Source: Marisediminicola senii (lineage in GTDB: Bacteria > Actinomycetota > Actinomycetes > Actinomycetales > Microbacteriaceae). From it: DNA of 32,029 bases. Under the pieces are notes generated by a model, which saw only the letters and a list, made by a program, of their open reading frames with translations, was not told where the DNA came from and searched no databases. Below, one piece after another: positions 23,946 to 31,412 of the stretch (the first letter of the stretch is position 1; each line of letters opens with the position of its first letter). Location of the stretch: NCBI RefSeq assembly GCF_011057645.1, contig NZ_JAALGE010000037.1:1-32029 (forward strand), written 5' to 3'. The position numbers were made by a program, and so were the translations under genes.

Positions 23946-24563
23946 CTACCGGTCGCTCGTGCCGGTGGGCGATGCGGCTTGTCGCGCCAGCTTTCTCAGC
24001 CGCCACGCGTCCACAACGAAGAGCAGCGTCATGACGGCAACGCCCGCATTAGCGAACTGCCACTGGGAAACACTGACCGCCATGGCGAGCAGACCACACC
24101 CCATTGCAATGACAACGGGCATGGCCGCCCTGTTGTTCGACTGCTGGTAGGCAACGACGGCAGCGACCAATGGAGCACTCTCAGCTGCGACCGGGCCCGC
24201 ACGGCGCCACTGCCGATTGAGCGCTTTCCGCTCCTCGGCGGTCAATAGCATCATCGATGACCGTGTCGGGGTGAACGAGAACGGCAATAGGCGCCCGCGT
24301 CGACGTGCCCCGACGTAACTAGTAACGCTGATACCCAGTCCGAGCGCTGAGAGGGCTACGACGAGAGGCAGCTGAGCTGCGGGTGGTCCCAGAGATGCGG
24401 CCGTCGAAAACGCGCCTGCGACTAGGGCGAATATGACACCGGAACCCTGCAACGAGATCAAGCGGATGGTGTGCCCGTTTCGCGTCAACTCGGCGATCTC
24501 GGCGGCGGCCTGCCCCCACCTGTCGTGGACCTCGCCGGAGTCTACGTCCATCATCGAGCGCAC
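23946..24563 (-). CDS. Membrane protein of unknown function, operon partner
   Basis: A 205-residue protein. An amphipathic cytosolic N-terminus (VHDRWGQAAAEIAELTRNGHTIR) leads into hydrophobic helices at about 36-58, 64-84, 130-150 and 155-180. The middle loop has a polar stretch TAEERKALNRQWRRAG. GTG start at 24563 with a GGGGG motif upstream; an ATG three codons downstream is the alternative. No recognised domain. Together with the 150-residue neighbour it could form a small membrane complex; superinfection exclusion or surface exclusion is a possible role on a conjugative element, but that is only context. Confidence 0.6.
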   Translation of the reverse strand: MRSMMDVDSGEVHDRWGQAAAEIAELTRNGHTIRLISLQGSGVIFALVAGAFSTAASLGPPAAQLPLVVALSALGLGISVTSYVGARRRGRLLPFSFTPTRSSMMLLTAEERKALNRQWRRAGPVAAESAPLVAAVVAYQQSNNRAAMPVVIAMGCGLLAMAVSVSQWQFANAGVAVMTLLFVVDAWRLRKLARQAASPTGTSDR

Positions 24564-24724
24564 CGTTCTGCCCCCGCGGTCACGGTTCGGCGTGTTGAGC
24601 CTAAATCGATATCGCCCGCAGATGTGTCCCCTTCCGGGGCAAGCCGGACGCTGCCAGCCCGACCTGGCCGGCGGCCTGACGCATAATGTGCCGGTGAATG
24701 TCGCCGCCGCGTTAGTGTGCGCTC

Positions 24725-25027
24725 ATGGATGACGGAACGAATCTCGTCGGTCTAGCGATCCTCGTGGCAATTCTCCTCACCATTAGATTCACTATCCCGT
24801 TGTGGCGACCGAAACGATCGCCAGACGCACAAGCGCAGATCGACCGGGAGATTGCGGAGGACGAGGCGCGCCCATTTCGGGAGCAGATGCTGAACATTGC
24901 ACCGGACATGCCCAGATGGGTCAACGTTGTACTTCTTGCTCCGATTATTGTCGCTGTCCTTTTTGTGGTCGGCGGGACCGTCTACTTCGCGCTGTTGCTC
25001 TTCGGGATTGACCCCGACTTCTTGTAG
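24725..25027 (+). CDS. Small two-TM membrane protein
   Basis: A 100-residue protein with a hydrophobic N-terminal helix (residues 6-27), a charged cytosolic loop (RPKRSPDAQAQIDREIAEDEARPFREQMLNIAPDMPRWVN) and a second helix (residues 67-93). No ribosome site precedes the ATG, but TAGTGT lies 6-7 bases upstream in the position of a -10 box, so a leaderless transcript is plausible. Not recognised. The PRWVNVV entry to helix two resembles PQWVNLA in the protein at 23486. Confidence 0.6.
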   Translation: MDDGTNLVGLAILVAILLTIRFTIPLWRPKRSPDAQAQIDREIAEDEARPFREQMLNIAPDMPRWVNVVLLAPIIVAVLFVVGGTVYFALLLFGIDPDFL

Positions 25028-25102
25028 CTGGCCACCAGTATCACCGAACAGACGCTGAACCGAGTTTCGGGCCTAACTCCGGTGGGCCGCTATGGTGGCG
25101 CG

Positions 25103-25189
25103 ATGCGGAGGATTCTCAACTTCATGGGCATCACCCCACCGGAGGGCGAACCCAACTGGCCGCAGAAGTTCCTCCGCCGCCGCGGTTAG
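25103..25189 (+). CDS. Very small 28-residue ORF
   Basis: Encodes MRRILNFMGITPPEGEPN and then WPQKFLRRRG. The composition is protein-like (basic amphipathic ends around a PPEGEPNWP turn). It lies 75 bp after the two-TM gene on the same strand and stops just before the converging coupling-protein gene. No good ribosome site. Could be noise. Confidence 0.25.
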   Translation: MRRILNFMGITPPEGEPNWPQKFLRRRG

Positions 25190-25205
25190 TCAGCCTTCCG
25201 GTTTC

Positions 25206-27083
25206 CTAAGCCTGGACGTGTTCGTCGGAGAGCCCAGGCTCTCCTTGTGCCGGGCCCACCTCTTCATGTGGGCATTCGTCTGCTGTCATCCTTGGCGACC
25301 GCAACCCCGGCCGACCTGTGGGGAGCGCTCGGAACGGGGCGAGGGCACCGGACTGGACGAGCCAGAATGCGCCGTCGGAGGCCTCGCGAACATCCTGCGG
25401 CGGAATGACGTAGCTGTGTTGTGCCCGGGCGGCTCCGAGTTCGTCACCGGAACTGGAGGATTCGAGACGCATGATGGTGCCGGCATAATTCACGATTTCG
25501 TCCGGATCCTTCGACCGCCCAAAAATGAGAGCAGCACCGCTGCTCAGCGCACGTCGCCGGCGGAGGGGGTCGTTGGACAGTCCGGCGACGCTTTGGGTGG
25601 CGAGGACAAGCCCGACCCCGGCGGTGCGGGCGGTCTCGAACAAACTGCCAGCGATGTCCCCGGGGTCTTGTGCACCGGTGACGAGTTGCGGGAACTCGTC
25701 CACAATGACCAGCACAGGAGTCTTGTCTCGGCCCTCGAGGCGGGTGGCGAGGTAGTTGCGCAGATCCAGCAGCAGCAGGTCGCCCAGCTTCGCTTGCGCG
25801 TCATTAACCGGGGACAGCGGCACGACGGTGACGTCCGCGGCAGGTGCCGTGTAAGACCAGCCGTCGTCGTCGATCCACTTCTCGAGCGGGCGGAGAGCAA
25901 CAAGGAGGCTCTGTAAGGCGCGACTGCCAGCGGTGGTGCCGCTGCGGTCGATGGGTTGGTTGACCATGGATAGGTCGTATTGGTCTCGGACGTGAAAGGC
26001 GGGGTGCTGAATGCGTTCGCGAAGGTCGTCGACGCTGCGGATGGGGCTCTCGTGTTGGACGGCTTGGAGGACGCCGCGGATCTCGTCGAGATAGTACTGG
26101 TTGGCGCCGTCGGGTATAGGCATGAGCCGCATCAGTTTCGCGGTTACTTGATCGGCGGTGCCGTTGAACAGGTCCCATGCTCCGCCGAGGGTGGCGGTGT
26201 GGCCGAGTGTCTCCGCGGTGGTGATGAGCTCTTCGGCGTCGGCGGGGTCGCCTTTCGCGTCGATGACGATGACGGGCCATCCGTACTGGGTTGCGCACAG
26301 GGCGATGTCGTTGAGGAGCACTGTTTTGCCGGCGCCGGATTCGGCGATGACGAGTGCTCTGACGGCGGAGGAGTTGGTGGGGAGGATGAGGTGGGTGCCG
26401 GTGGGGTTGATCCAGTCGCGGACGCGGCGGATGTCGTGGAACTTGTCCGCGAAGGTGCGCACGGTGCTGCGGTTCACGACTCCGAACGCCTGCCTCCCCT
26501 CCCCTACCGGGTGCGGAGCTGTAGTGGGGTGTGCACCGGTGCCGGTGATGCGTCCGGTGTTCCGGTCGAGGGTGACGCCGATGTGGTTGGCGGTTGAGAG
26601 GTCGGCGGCGCGCTTGCGGGCGTTCTCGATCTTCTCCTGCCGGATGACGTCCGTGATCTGTCTGGTGCGCACCTGGGTGGCTATCCGTCGGCGTCGGAGT
26701 GACCAAGCGACCGGGAGTAGCAACAACCCGGCGAGCAGGTTGATTACCGCCCAGGGTGCGAACACCGGTACGAGTTGGGGAGCCCAGCCGTCGGTCGCGG
26801 AGAACGCTTCGGCGTCCCCGGAGCTGATCCACCTCGCGAGCAGAACAACCTCGACGGTGATCAGTGATGCGACCGCGATGATGCCGGCGGCGTTGATCAC
26901 CCAGTGCCATTTGCTGACCACCCAGAAGCTGGTCTTCGTGGCAACCGTGTCTCCGGCCATGCGGGTGGCAACAACGGGGATAGCCAGCGGTAATGCCACG
27001 AGGGCTAGGACGGTGATGGCGGCTGCGGCAATAAGGCGGGCGAGCATGTCGCTGCCGACGTCGCTGGGGGCGGTGTTGCTCAT
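25206..27083 (-). CDS. Type IV coupling protein (VirD4/TraG-like ATPase)
   Basis: A 625-residue protein. Three hydrophobic segments near the N-terminus (about 14-38, 62-84, 108-127) anchor it, then a linker and a HerA/FtsK-like motor: Walker A AESGAGKTV at 247-255, VIVIDAKGDP at 271-280 and Walker B VLVIVDEFPQL at 457-467, followed by GLVLATQSVAGLSNDPLR with the sensor Gln. This is the coupling protein that brings the DNA-relaxase complex to the channel and pumps DNA. The start overlaps the stop of the replication-relaxation gene (ATGA). The acidic C-terminal tail would be the partner-binding region. It is unlinked to the channel operon, 11 kb away, with an IS and a recombinase cassette between. 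Confidence 0.87.
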   Translation of the reverse strand: MSNTAPSDVGSDMLARLIAAAAITVLALVALPLAIPVVATRMAGDTVATKTSFWVVSKWHWVINAAGIIAVASLITVEVVLLARWISSGDAEAFSATDGWAPQLVPVFAPWAVINLLAGLLLLPVAWSLRRRRIATQVRTRQITDVIRQEKIENARKRAADLSTANHIGVTLDRNTGRITGTGAHPTTAPHPVGEGRQAFGVVNRSTVRTFADKFHDIRRVRDWINPTGTHLILPTNSSAVRALVIAESGAGKTVLLNDIALCATQYGWPVIVIDAKGDPADAEELITTAETLGHTATLGGAWDLFNGTADQVTAKLMRLMPIPDGANQYYLDEIRGVLQAVQHESPIRSVDDLRERIQHPAFHVRDQYDLSMVNQPIDRSGTTAGSRALQSLLVALRPLEKWIDDDGWSYTAPAADVTVVPLSPVNDAQAKLGDLLLLDLRNYLATRLEGRDKTPVLVIVDEFPQLVTGAQDPGDIAGSLFETARTAGVGLVLATQSVAGLSNDPLRRRRALSSGAALIFGRSKDPDEIVNYAGTIMRLESSSSGDELGAARAQHSYVIPPQDVREASDGAFWLVQSGALAPFRALPTGRPGLRSPRMTADECPHEEVGPAQGEPGLSDEHVQA

Positions 27084-27793
27084 GGGGTGTCCCGATCGTC
27101 GCCGAACCCGGTCAGCTGCATGGGCACCGACGCGGGCGGGATAGCATCCGCCGCGGTGTCGTCGATGGCGAGCCAGCGGCCGTGCCGGTCGAAGACCGGG
27201 TGCACTGTGATGCGGGCGCGGTCGGTGCGGAACACGAAACGGTCCGCCTCCCGCTCGACGATACGGGCAACGTCCGGTGTGCAGAAGTAGGCGACGCGGG
27301 CGATGCCGTGTCGGGTGAGGCGCATGGTGTGGCTGTCGAAGATCTGCCGGTACCGGGTGATGGACTTCGCCGTCAGCTCCACCTCAATCAACTCCTGGAT
27401 CTCATCCCGAGTAGCGACCCCATCCGCCTGATGCTCCAGCAGCGACGACGGCTTCTTATCTCGCACCCAGCTGTACCCGCGGGTGATGTACCTTGCCGAG
27501 ACCGCAGCGACCGCAACTTCGTGCCGGGTGGTCATCTTGAACAGGTCTGGGGCGGTCTTCCCAATGGCCTGGTGGGTTGCCCACACCAAGGACCCGTTCC
27601 GGTACGAGGGCCTCGCTCGATCGACCAGCCCGACTTCGACGAGCCGGGCAACCCACTGCTGTGCTTTCCGTACGGACACTGGACTACCTGCCGATGCGAA
27701 CCCGCCAAGGGCCCACCGGATCGCATCCATGTCCGCCACCCGAACTACGCTCAGCCAGTCCAACATCGCCTCATCGCGACTCGTAAACTGCAT
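27080..27793 (-). CDS. Replication-relaxation-type protein (winged helix)
   Basis: A 237-residue protein. Residues 1-70 form a winged-helix domain (MQFTSRDEAMLDWLSVVRVADMDAIRWAL, then KAQQWVARLVEVGLVDRAR), followed by TRHEVAVAAVSARYITRGYSW and DEIQELIEVELTAKSITRYRQIF, the order of the Pfam replication-relaxation family. Members are found beside coupling proteins in Gram-positive elements and are linked to plasmid replication and relaxation. The start at 27793 is chosen for GAGGTGG 9 bp upstream; the longer frame to 27850 lacks support. It is adjacent to the oriT-like region and coupled to the coupling protein, so it is the best candidate for the DNA-recognising or DNA-nicking component. Confidence 0.75.
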   Translation of the reverse strand: MQFTSRDEAMLDWLSVVRVADMDAIRWALGGFASAGSPVSVRKAQQWVARLVEVGLVDRARPSYRNGSLVWATHQAIGKTAPDLFKMTTRHEVAVAAVSARYITRGYSWVRDKKPSSLLEHQADGVATRDEIQELIEVELTAKSITRYRQIFDSHTMRLTRHGIARVAYFCTPDVARIVEREADRFVFRTDRARITVHPVFDRHGRWLAIDDTAADAIPPASVPMQLTGFGDDRDTP

Positions 27794-27942
27794 CACCGTC
27801 AACCACCTCGCTCCACAAGATGACCCCTGATTACCAGCCACCCCTGACACCAGATGATCGTCGTCAGACGAAATAAATCTCAGTCAAATATTCAGTTGCT
27901 ACTACTTACTGCTTCTCTTGCTTGGTCTTCTGTTGTTGTTCT

Positions 27943-28054
27943 TTTGCCCTGTCCTGCCGTGGTTTCTTTACTTCCCAACCTCAGTCACAGTGTTGGTGTG
28001 TGGGTGAGGTTGGGAAGTGCGCTTGCCGCGGAAACCACGGCAGGACAGGGCAAA
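27943..28054. other. oriT: Candidate origin of transfer (nested perfect inverted repeats)
   Basis: Outer arms are a perfect 24-bp inverted repeat (27943-27966, beginning TTTGCCCTGTCCTGCC, with 28031-28054). Inside lies a perfect 14-bp repeat, ACTTCCCAACCTCA (27970-27983) and TGAGGTTGGGAAGT (28005-28018). Immediately after the inner arm the sequence reads AAGTGCGCTTGCC (28015-28027), resembling the AAGTGCGCCC nick region that follows the hairpin in RSF1010/MOBQ-type origins. The region stands directly upstream of the replication-relaxation and coupling-protein genes. Observed: the repeats and spacing. Inferred: oriT function and nick near 28018-28022. Other readings are a replication origin or a regulatory cruciform. 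Confidence 0.6.
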
Positions 28055-28061
28055 CCGCTCC

Positions 28062-28121
28062 ACACCTGTTCGTTTGCCTATTCGCTCACGATGAATAGGC
28101 AAAAGAATAGGCACCAGGTGT
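28062..28121. repeat. Second nested hairpin with direct repeat beside the oriT candidate
   Basis: TTTGCCTATTC (28073-28083) and GAATAGGCAAA (28093-28103) pair perfectly over 11 bp with a 9-base loop. Outside it, ACACCTG (28062-28068) pairs with CAGGTGT (28115-28121). GAATAGGCA is repeated directly at 28093-28101 and 28105-28113. It may be an accessory-protein binding site or a second initiation structure. Confidence 0.6.
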
Positions 28122-28329
28122 CTTCGCCCCTCTATTGCGCTCCGCGTGTTCTGTCGTGAGTGCCCATCACCTTGCCGTTAAGTACCGACCCGCACCTGCA
28201 GACGTCGCTCTGGAGCGTGGGATTGGACCGTGACAGATAAAGAACTTTCGCTGCGTGAGAGAAACCACCCAGTGACGCCGAAACAGATCGGGAGCGCTGT
28301 TCTCATTTTGTTTCTCATGTTCTCTCCTG

Positions 28330-28827
28330 TTAAGAGGGCCGCTGAGCGGCCCCTTTAGCGGGCCACTCACCGGCCCCCTTAGGGGGTGAGAAAATGGCCA
28401 CCTGTGGGGGCCGCTGAGCAGCCCCCTTCCGGCTCCTCCCGGACAGCGAAACAACGTCCTGTGGAAAACCGTGCCTGCCAAACGGGGCTCGGCTATCGAC
28501 GAGGAGTTCGAACTCGGCGGTGTGCCCATTGCGTCCCTGAGAGATGCGCCGGATCGCGCCTTTGTCGACGAGCTCCCTCACCGCACGTTTCACGGCATGG
28601 TGGGCCTGCTCGGTACCGTTGGCCGGCGCGAGGTATCCCAATGCGATCGCGGATGACTCTCGGGCGGCAAAATATCGTCGCGGGGCCTGACCGGTCGGGT
28701 TGTCCTCGTCGTCCCAGCACTCCAGCGCCATGTGCAGAAACAACCGTGCAGCGACGTGCCCCAGGTCTCTTTGCGCGGCGACGAGCACCGCGTTCTTCGC
28801 AGCGTAAAGCCCCATCAGCGGAACCAC
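28330..28827 (-). CDS. Winged-helix plasmid-type protein with repetitive KGA tail
   Basis: A 165-residue protein. Residues 10-110 look like a winged-helix domain seen in small proteins of actinobacterial plasmids and elements: AARLFLHMALECWDDEDNPTGQAPRRYFAARESSAIALGYL, then AHHAVKRAVRELVDKGAIRRISQGRNGHTAEFELLVD. The tail (residues 128-165) repeats KGAAQRPP, KGAGEWPA and KGAAQRPS. GTG start at 28827 with GAGGG upstream; ATG four codons later is the alternative. It probably binds DNA near the adjacent oriT-like region or controls replication. The tail is encoded by strong hairpins, described separately. Confidence 0.65.
   Translation of the reverse strand: MVPLMGLYAAKNAVLVAAQRDLGHVAARLFLHMALECWDDEDNPTGQAPRRYFAARESSAIALGYLAPANGTEQAHHAVKRAVRELVDKGAIRRISQGRNGHTAEFELLVDSRAPFGRHGFPQDVVSLSGRSRKGAAQRPPQVAIFSPPKGAGEWPAKGAAQRPS
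28335..28427. repeat. GGGCCGCTgaGCGGCCC-type hairpins inside a coding tail
   Basis: GGGCCGC-TGA-GCGGCCC is a perfect palindromic hairpin near 28337-28354; a second diverged copy GGGGGCCGCTGAGCAGCCCCC lies near 28405-28425 and two weaker GGCC-rich units lie between them. All are inside the 3' end of the winged-helix gene and encode its KGAxxRP repeats. They could serve as terminator, RNA-stability element or protein site while also being translated. Confidence 0.6.
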
Positions 28828-28993
28828 CCGAGCCCTCGGATGCTCGGCGCTGGCTCTGCAGTTAAAGCGGGTCGCTGCAGTGTTGATGCAGCCACCGAGT
28901 GCTCCCTCAGCCGAACAAGTCGACCGGAGGCATTGACGATGGGTGCGCTAAAATTGGCATCGATCTCTTCTCCTGCTCGAGTCGTAGATCATC

Positions 28994-29015
28994 GCCCCGG
29001 GTTACCGCCCGGGGC
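28994..29015. terminator. GC-rich hairpin downstream of the xis-like gene
   Basis: GCCCCGGG and CCCGGGGC form perfect 8-bp arms around TTACCG. It stands about 43 bp beyond the stop of the minus-strand excisionase-like gene. No T-run, as is common for hairpin terminators in high-GC actinobacteria. A small transcript from the plus strand ending here is also possible. Confidence 0.45.
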
Positions 29016-29057
29016 ATTCTCGTGACCGCCTACCGCGGCCCAAATCGCAGCAGCCGG

Positions 29058-29261
29058 CTACGCGTAGCTCGGCGTACCCGTGCGGGTCTGCGCGCTGGCC
29101 TCAACCCACGCGACAACCTCTGACCTCTTGTACAGAACGGTCCGCGGCGTCGGCTTGTAGAACTTCGGTCCCCGGCCCTGGTAGCGCAGCTGTGCAAGTG
29201 CAGCTATCGACAACCCGGTGATCTCCCGAACGGCAGCTGGCTGAATGAATTCCTCGCCCAT
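29058..29261 (-). CDS. Excisionase/AlpA-like small HTH protein
   Basis: A 67-residue protein of the MerR-like excisionase fold: EEFIQPAAVREITGLSIAALAQLRYQG is the helix-turn-helix, and GRGPKFYKPTPRTVLYKRSEVVAWVEAS is the wing and following helix (the 'RTVLYKRSEVVAWV' end is diagnostic of the helix_turn_helix_17/Xis group). AGGAG 7 bp upstream fixes the start at 29261. In integrative elements such proteins direct excision or activate the transfer genes. It is divergent from the XRE regulator and shares operators with it. No integrase is adjacent, unusual for an excisionase. Confidence 0.82.
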   Translation of the reverse strand: MGEEFIQPAAVREITGLSIAALAQLRYQGRGPKFYKPTPRTVLYKRSEVVAWVEASAQTRTGTPSYA

Positions 29262-29375
29262 CACAATCTCCTGTCTACGCGACAAAGACAGATGCTTTGA
29301 TCTGTCACAGTCACAGTAGACCGCGGCGGTTCGATTGACAAGAGTCGCGTCGGTAATCTGTCGTCATGACAGATT
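29262..29375. promoter_or_regulatory. Shared operator region of xis-like and XRE genes
   Basis: Two inverted repeats share the half-site GACAGAT: GACAGAT-N6-ATCTGTC at 29287-29306 and AATCTGTC-N5-GACAGATT at 29355-29375. The second covers the start codon of the XRE gene. TAATCT at 29354-29359 is 6 bases before that ATG and no ribosome site is present, so it reads as the -10 box of a leaderless transcript overlapped by the operator; TTGACA at 29335-29340 is close to a -35 but the spacing is short. Autorepression by the XRE protein is the natural inference. Confidence 0.65.
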
Positions 29376-29947
29376 TCCGGGTAGCGATGGGTATTGGGGA
29401 ACGGATCCAGGCAATGCGCAAGCTCCGGGGGTTCCGCTCTGCACGAGACCTAGCGGAAGCTGTCCCGGGTGGGTCGATCACGGAATCCATCATTCAGAAC
29501 ATTGAAGCGGGCCGAAAGGCCGACCTCACGCTGTCTCAATTTTTGAACCTTGCGATGGCTCTTCGGGTCGCCCCGACCTACCTATTGGTTGCAATGGGCC
29601 GCCCCCATGACACTCTCGACCTTCCGAACCTCAGTCCTGACTTCGACGGAATGACCGCCCTTCAGTTCGACGCATGGCTCTCAGGTTCCGTCAATGCCGC
29701 CTACCAGTTCGTCCTAGCGGATGAGCAAACGGAACGTCTGCACCTGAAGGCACTGCGGGAACTTGACCAGTTGAAAAAGGAGAGGCTTAGGGTGCAATCA
29801 ATGGCCAAGCTCGCCTTAGAGCTACCCCAGGACGACAGCGGTTCTGCGCACCCCTGGGACTCCGCGGATGAATACCTGCTTGAAGCGGACCGCCGAATAA
29901 CTCAGATTGAGTACTACCTTTCCTCAGCCGGGTGGGACTTCGCCTGA
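29366..29947 (+). CDS. XRE-family repressor
   Basis: A 193-residue protein. Residues 8-70 are a Cro/cI-type DNA-binding domain (GIGERIQAMRKLRGFRSARDLAEAVPGGSITESIIQNIEAGRKADLTLSQFLNLAMALRVAPTYLL). The C-terminal 120 residues include a long helix (ERLHLKALRELDQLKKERLRVQSMAKLALEL) probably used for dimerisation. There is no Ser-Lys autoprotease or ImmA-sensitive motif that I can see. It probably represses itself and the divergent xis-like gene through the GACAGAT operators, one of which overlaps its own start; relief would switch the element to excision or transfer. The ATG at 29366 is favoured as a leaderless start. Confidence 0.78.
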   Translation: MTDFRVAMGIGERIQAMRKLRGFRSARDLAEAVPGGSITESIIQNIEAGRKADLTLSQFLNLAMALRVAPTYLLVAMGRPHDTLDLPNLSPDFDGMTALQFDAWLSGSVNAAYQFVLADEQTERLHLKALRELDQLKKERLRVQSMAKLALELPQDDSGSAHPWDSADEYLLEADRRITQIEYYLSSAGWDFA

Positions 29948-30149
29948 ACAGGCAGCTCATCTCGAGCCGGTAGTTGGAACCCCCTGGTTGCCACTGCTGA
30001 ACCAGCGGTAATCCCGCGCGCTGCACTACGCGCCTTCTGATCGCAGCCACGTTCGTCGCACCTGGACATTGGCCGCCGCCGGAAGGGCAAGGAGATCACG
30101 AGACGCGTCGATGGGACGCAGTGCGAGCTCAGGCTGCGATTATTCGTTC

Positions 30150-31412
30150 ATGCAATTCACTTCGCTTCACAGGCTCCTCGGCCGTGGCCCGAGCCCGATT
30201 ACCGACGAGCTCGTAGATGCTGCGGTCGAACAACAGTTGGCCGAAACGGATGATCTCGATTGGAAAAGTGAACTCCCGCCGTTCAAAGCACTTGCGACTA
30301 CCGATTTCCCGAAGGATGTGGCGGCGATGGCTAACAGCGGTGGTGGAGTGATTGTCTACGGCGTGGAGGAACAGGACAAAGTTGCAGTGGGCCGGAAAAA
30401 CGTGGGGGATCTCACGGAGCATCACGAGCGCACGCTGCGAGCAGCTGCCTACAGTGCGATAACTCCGCCCGTTTTCATCGGGCTATACGCGGTCGGCACA
30501 GCGGGAAACCGTGCGGTCGTCTTGGTGGTTCCGCCGTCGGTGGACGGCCCACATCTCATCTTTCGAGACAAATTCTTCGGCGCCCCGTTGCGAAACGATG
30601 CGGATACGGAATGGATGAAGGAGCGCCAGATCGAAGCGGCGTATCGCGCGCGTCTAGACGAGCGCCGGCGTTCGGGTGCCGCTCTTGCTCGGCTCTACGA
30701 CGAGACAACTGGTTGGATAGATTCATCGAGGGCCGTGCTCGTTGCGGTCGCATGTCCGCGAATACCTGGAGTCAAATCGGGCCGAGTCGACAAGACGGCC
30801 GCGCGTGCCATTCTGAGAAATGCAAGGAACCTCGCCGGAGAGTTCAGCAGCGATAACGGCGTTCACCCGCTTGATAATGTCGCCAACAACCCCCGTCCAG
30901 GACTTCGACGGTGGGTCGCACTCAATGCGGCAACGACTGACAAATCGGCTTGGCGTGCTGCTTGGATCTCTATTCACACGGACGGTGCCGTAAGTATGGC
31001 CGCTACCGTGGGCGGCCACCGCGGCGTTAGCGGCGGCATGGTGCGAGATAGTCAGGTCGACTCCGCCGCAATCGAACTTGCCGTTGCTGATTTTCTGGCA
31101 CTCATTCGCACTTGGAGCAGAGAACTCGGTCCGGCAGAGTATGACGTGCGCGTTGGCATTGAGTGGGCACCACCCAAGCCCTTGCTTATTGTGACGGTGG
31201 ACCAGAGCGGCCATCTTTATGACGGCACCTCGGTCCCATTGAAAAACTACGTTCCGGTGGACGCGAGTTTGGACGCGGCCTCTTCTGACGACGTATACCG
31301 CCGGCGGTTATACGAGATAGTTGAGGACTGCATCAATCAAGGCGGTATCTCGACAATCAGGACGATTGAACTGCCGGAAGAAGACGAACAGACGCCACCG
31401 GACCACCTCTAA
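30150..31412 (+). CDS. Schlafen/AlbA_2-domain protein
   Basis: A 420-residue protein. Residues 25-140 match the Schlafen AlbA_2 domain: ETDDLDWKSELPPF with the signature E..D.K, KDVAAMANSGGGVIVYGVEE, then the strand AVVLVVPPSVDGPHLI. This domain carries a nuclease-like active site in eukaryotic Schlafens and occurs in prokaryotic regulators and defence proteins. The remainder (150-420) is not recognised; it has DERRRSGAALARLY helices and a strand-rich end. The start at 30150 is preferred: GATTAT sits 6 bases upstream as a possible leaderless -10. An in-frame ATG at 30111 is the alternative. Stand-alone gene, lower GC than the transfer genes, possibly a defence or abortive-infection cargo. Confidence 0.72.
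   Translation: MQFTSLHRLLGRGPSPITDELVDAAVEQQLAETDDLDWKSELPPFKALATTDFPKDVAAMANSGGGVIVYGVEEQDKVAVGRKNVGDLTEHHERTLRAAAYSAITPPVFIGLYAVGTAGNRAVVLVVPPSVDGPHLIFRDKFFGAPLRNDADTEWMKERQIEAAYRARLDERRRSGAALARLYDETTGWIDSSRAVLVAVACPRIPGVKSGRVDKTAARAILRNARNLAGEFSSDNGVHPLDNVANNPRPGLRRWVALNAATTDKSAWRAAWISIHTDGAVSMAATVGGHRGVSGGMVRDSQVDSAAIELAVADFLALIRTWSRELGPAEYDVRVGIEWAPPKPLLIVTVDQSGHLYDGTSVPLKNYVPVDASLDAASSDDVYRRRLYEIVEDCINQGGISTIRTIELPEEDEQTPPDHL

Larger units (their letters stand above)
27794..28329. other. Long intergenic region around the oriT candidate
   Basis: Some 536 bases without a convincing gene; frames crossing it are shadows of the repeats. It includes a pyrimidine-rich strand (about 27890-27945, CTTCTCTTGCTTGGTCTTC type), the nested hairpins at 27943-28121 and about 200 bases of lower-GC DNA with no clear features before the winged-helix gene end. 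Confidence 0.5.

Noticed and set aside
27943-28121. CRISPR array or terminator for the structured repeats
   Set aside because: Repeats are inverted and occur once or twice, not regularly spaced direct repeats; no T-runs, and the arms are far longer than terminators need.
28167-28529. 120-codon minus-strand frame with GPLSGPL-like repeats
   Set aside because: Out-of-frame reading of the same hairpin repeats that encode the KGA tail of the winged-helix protein; no domain.
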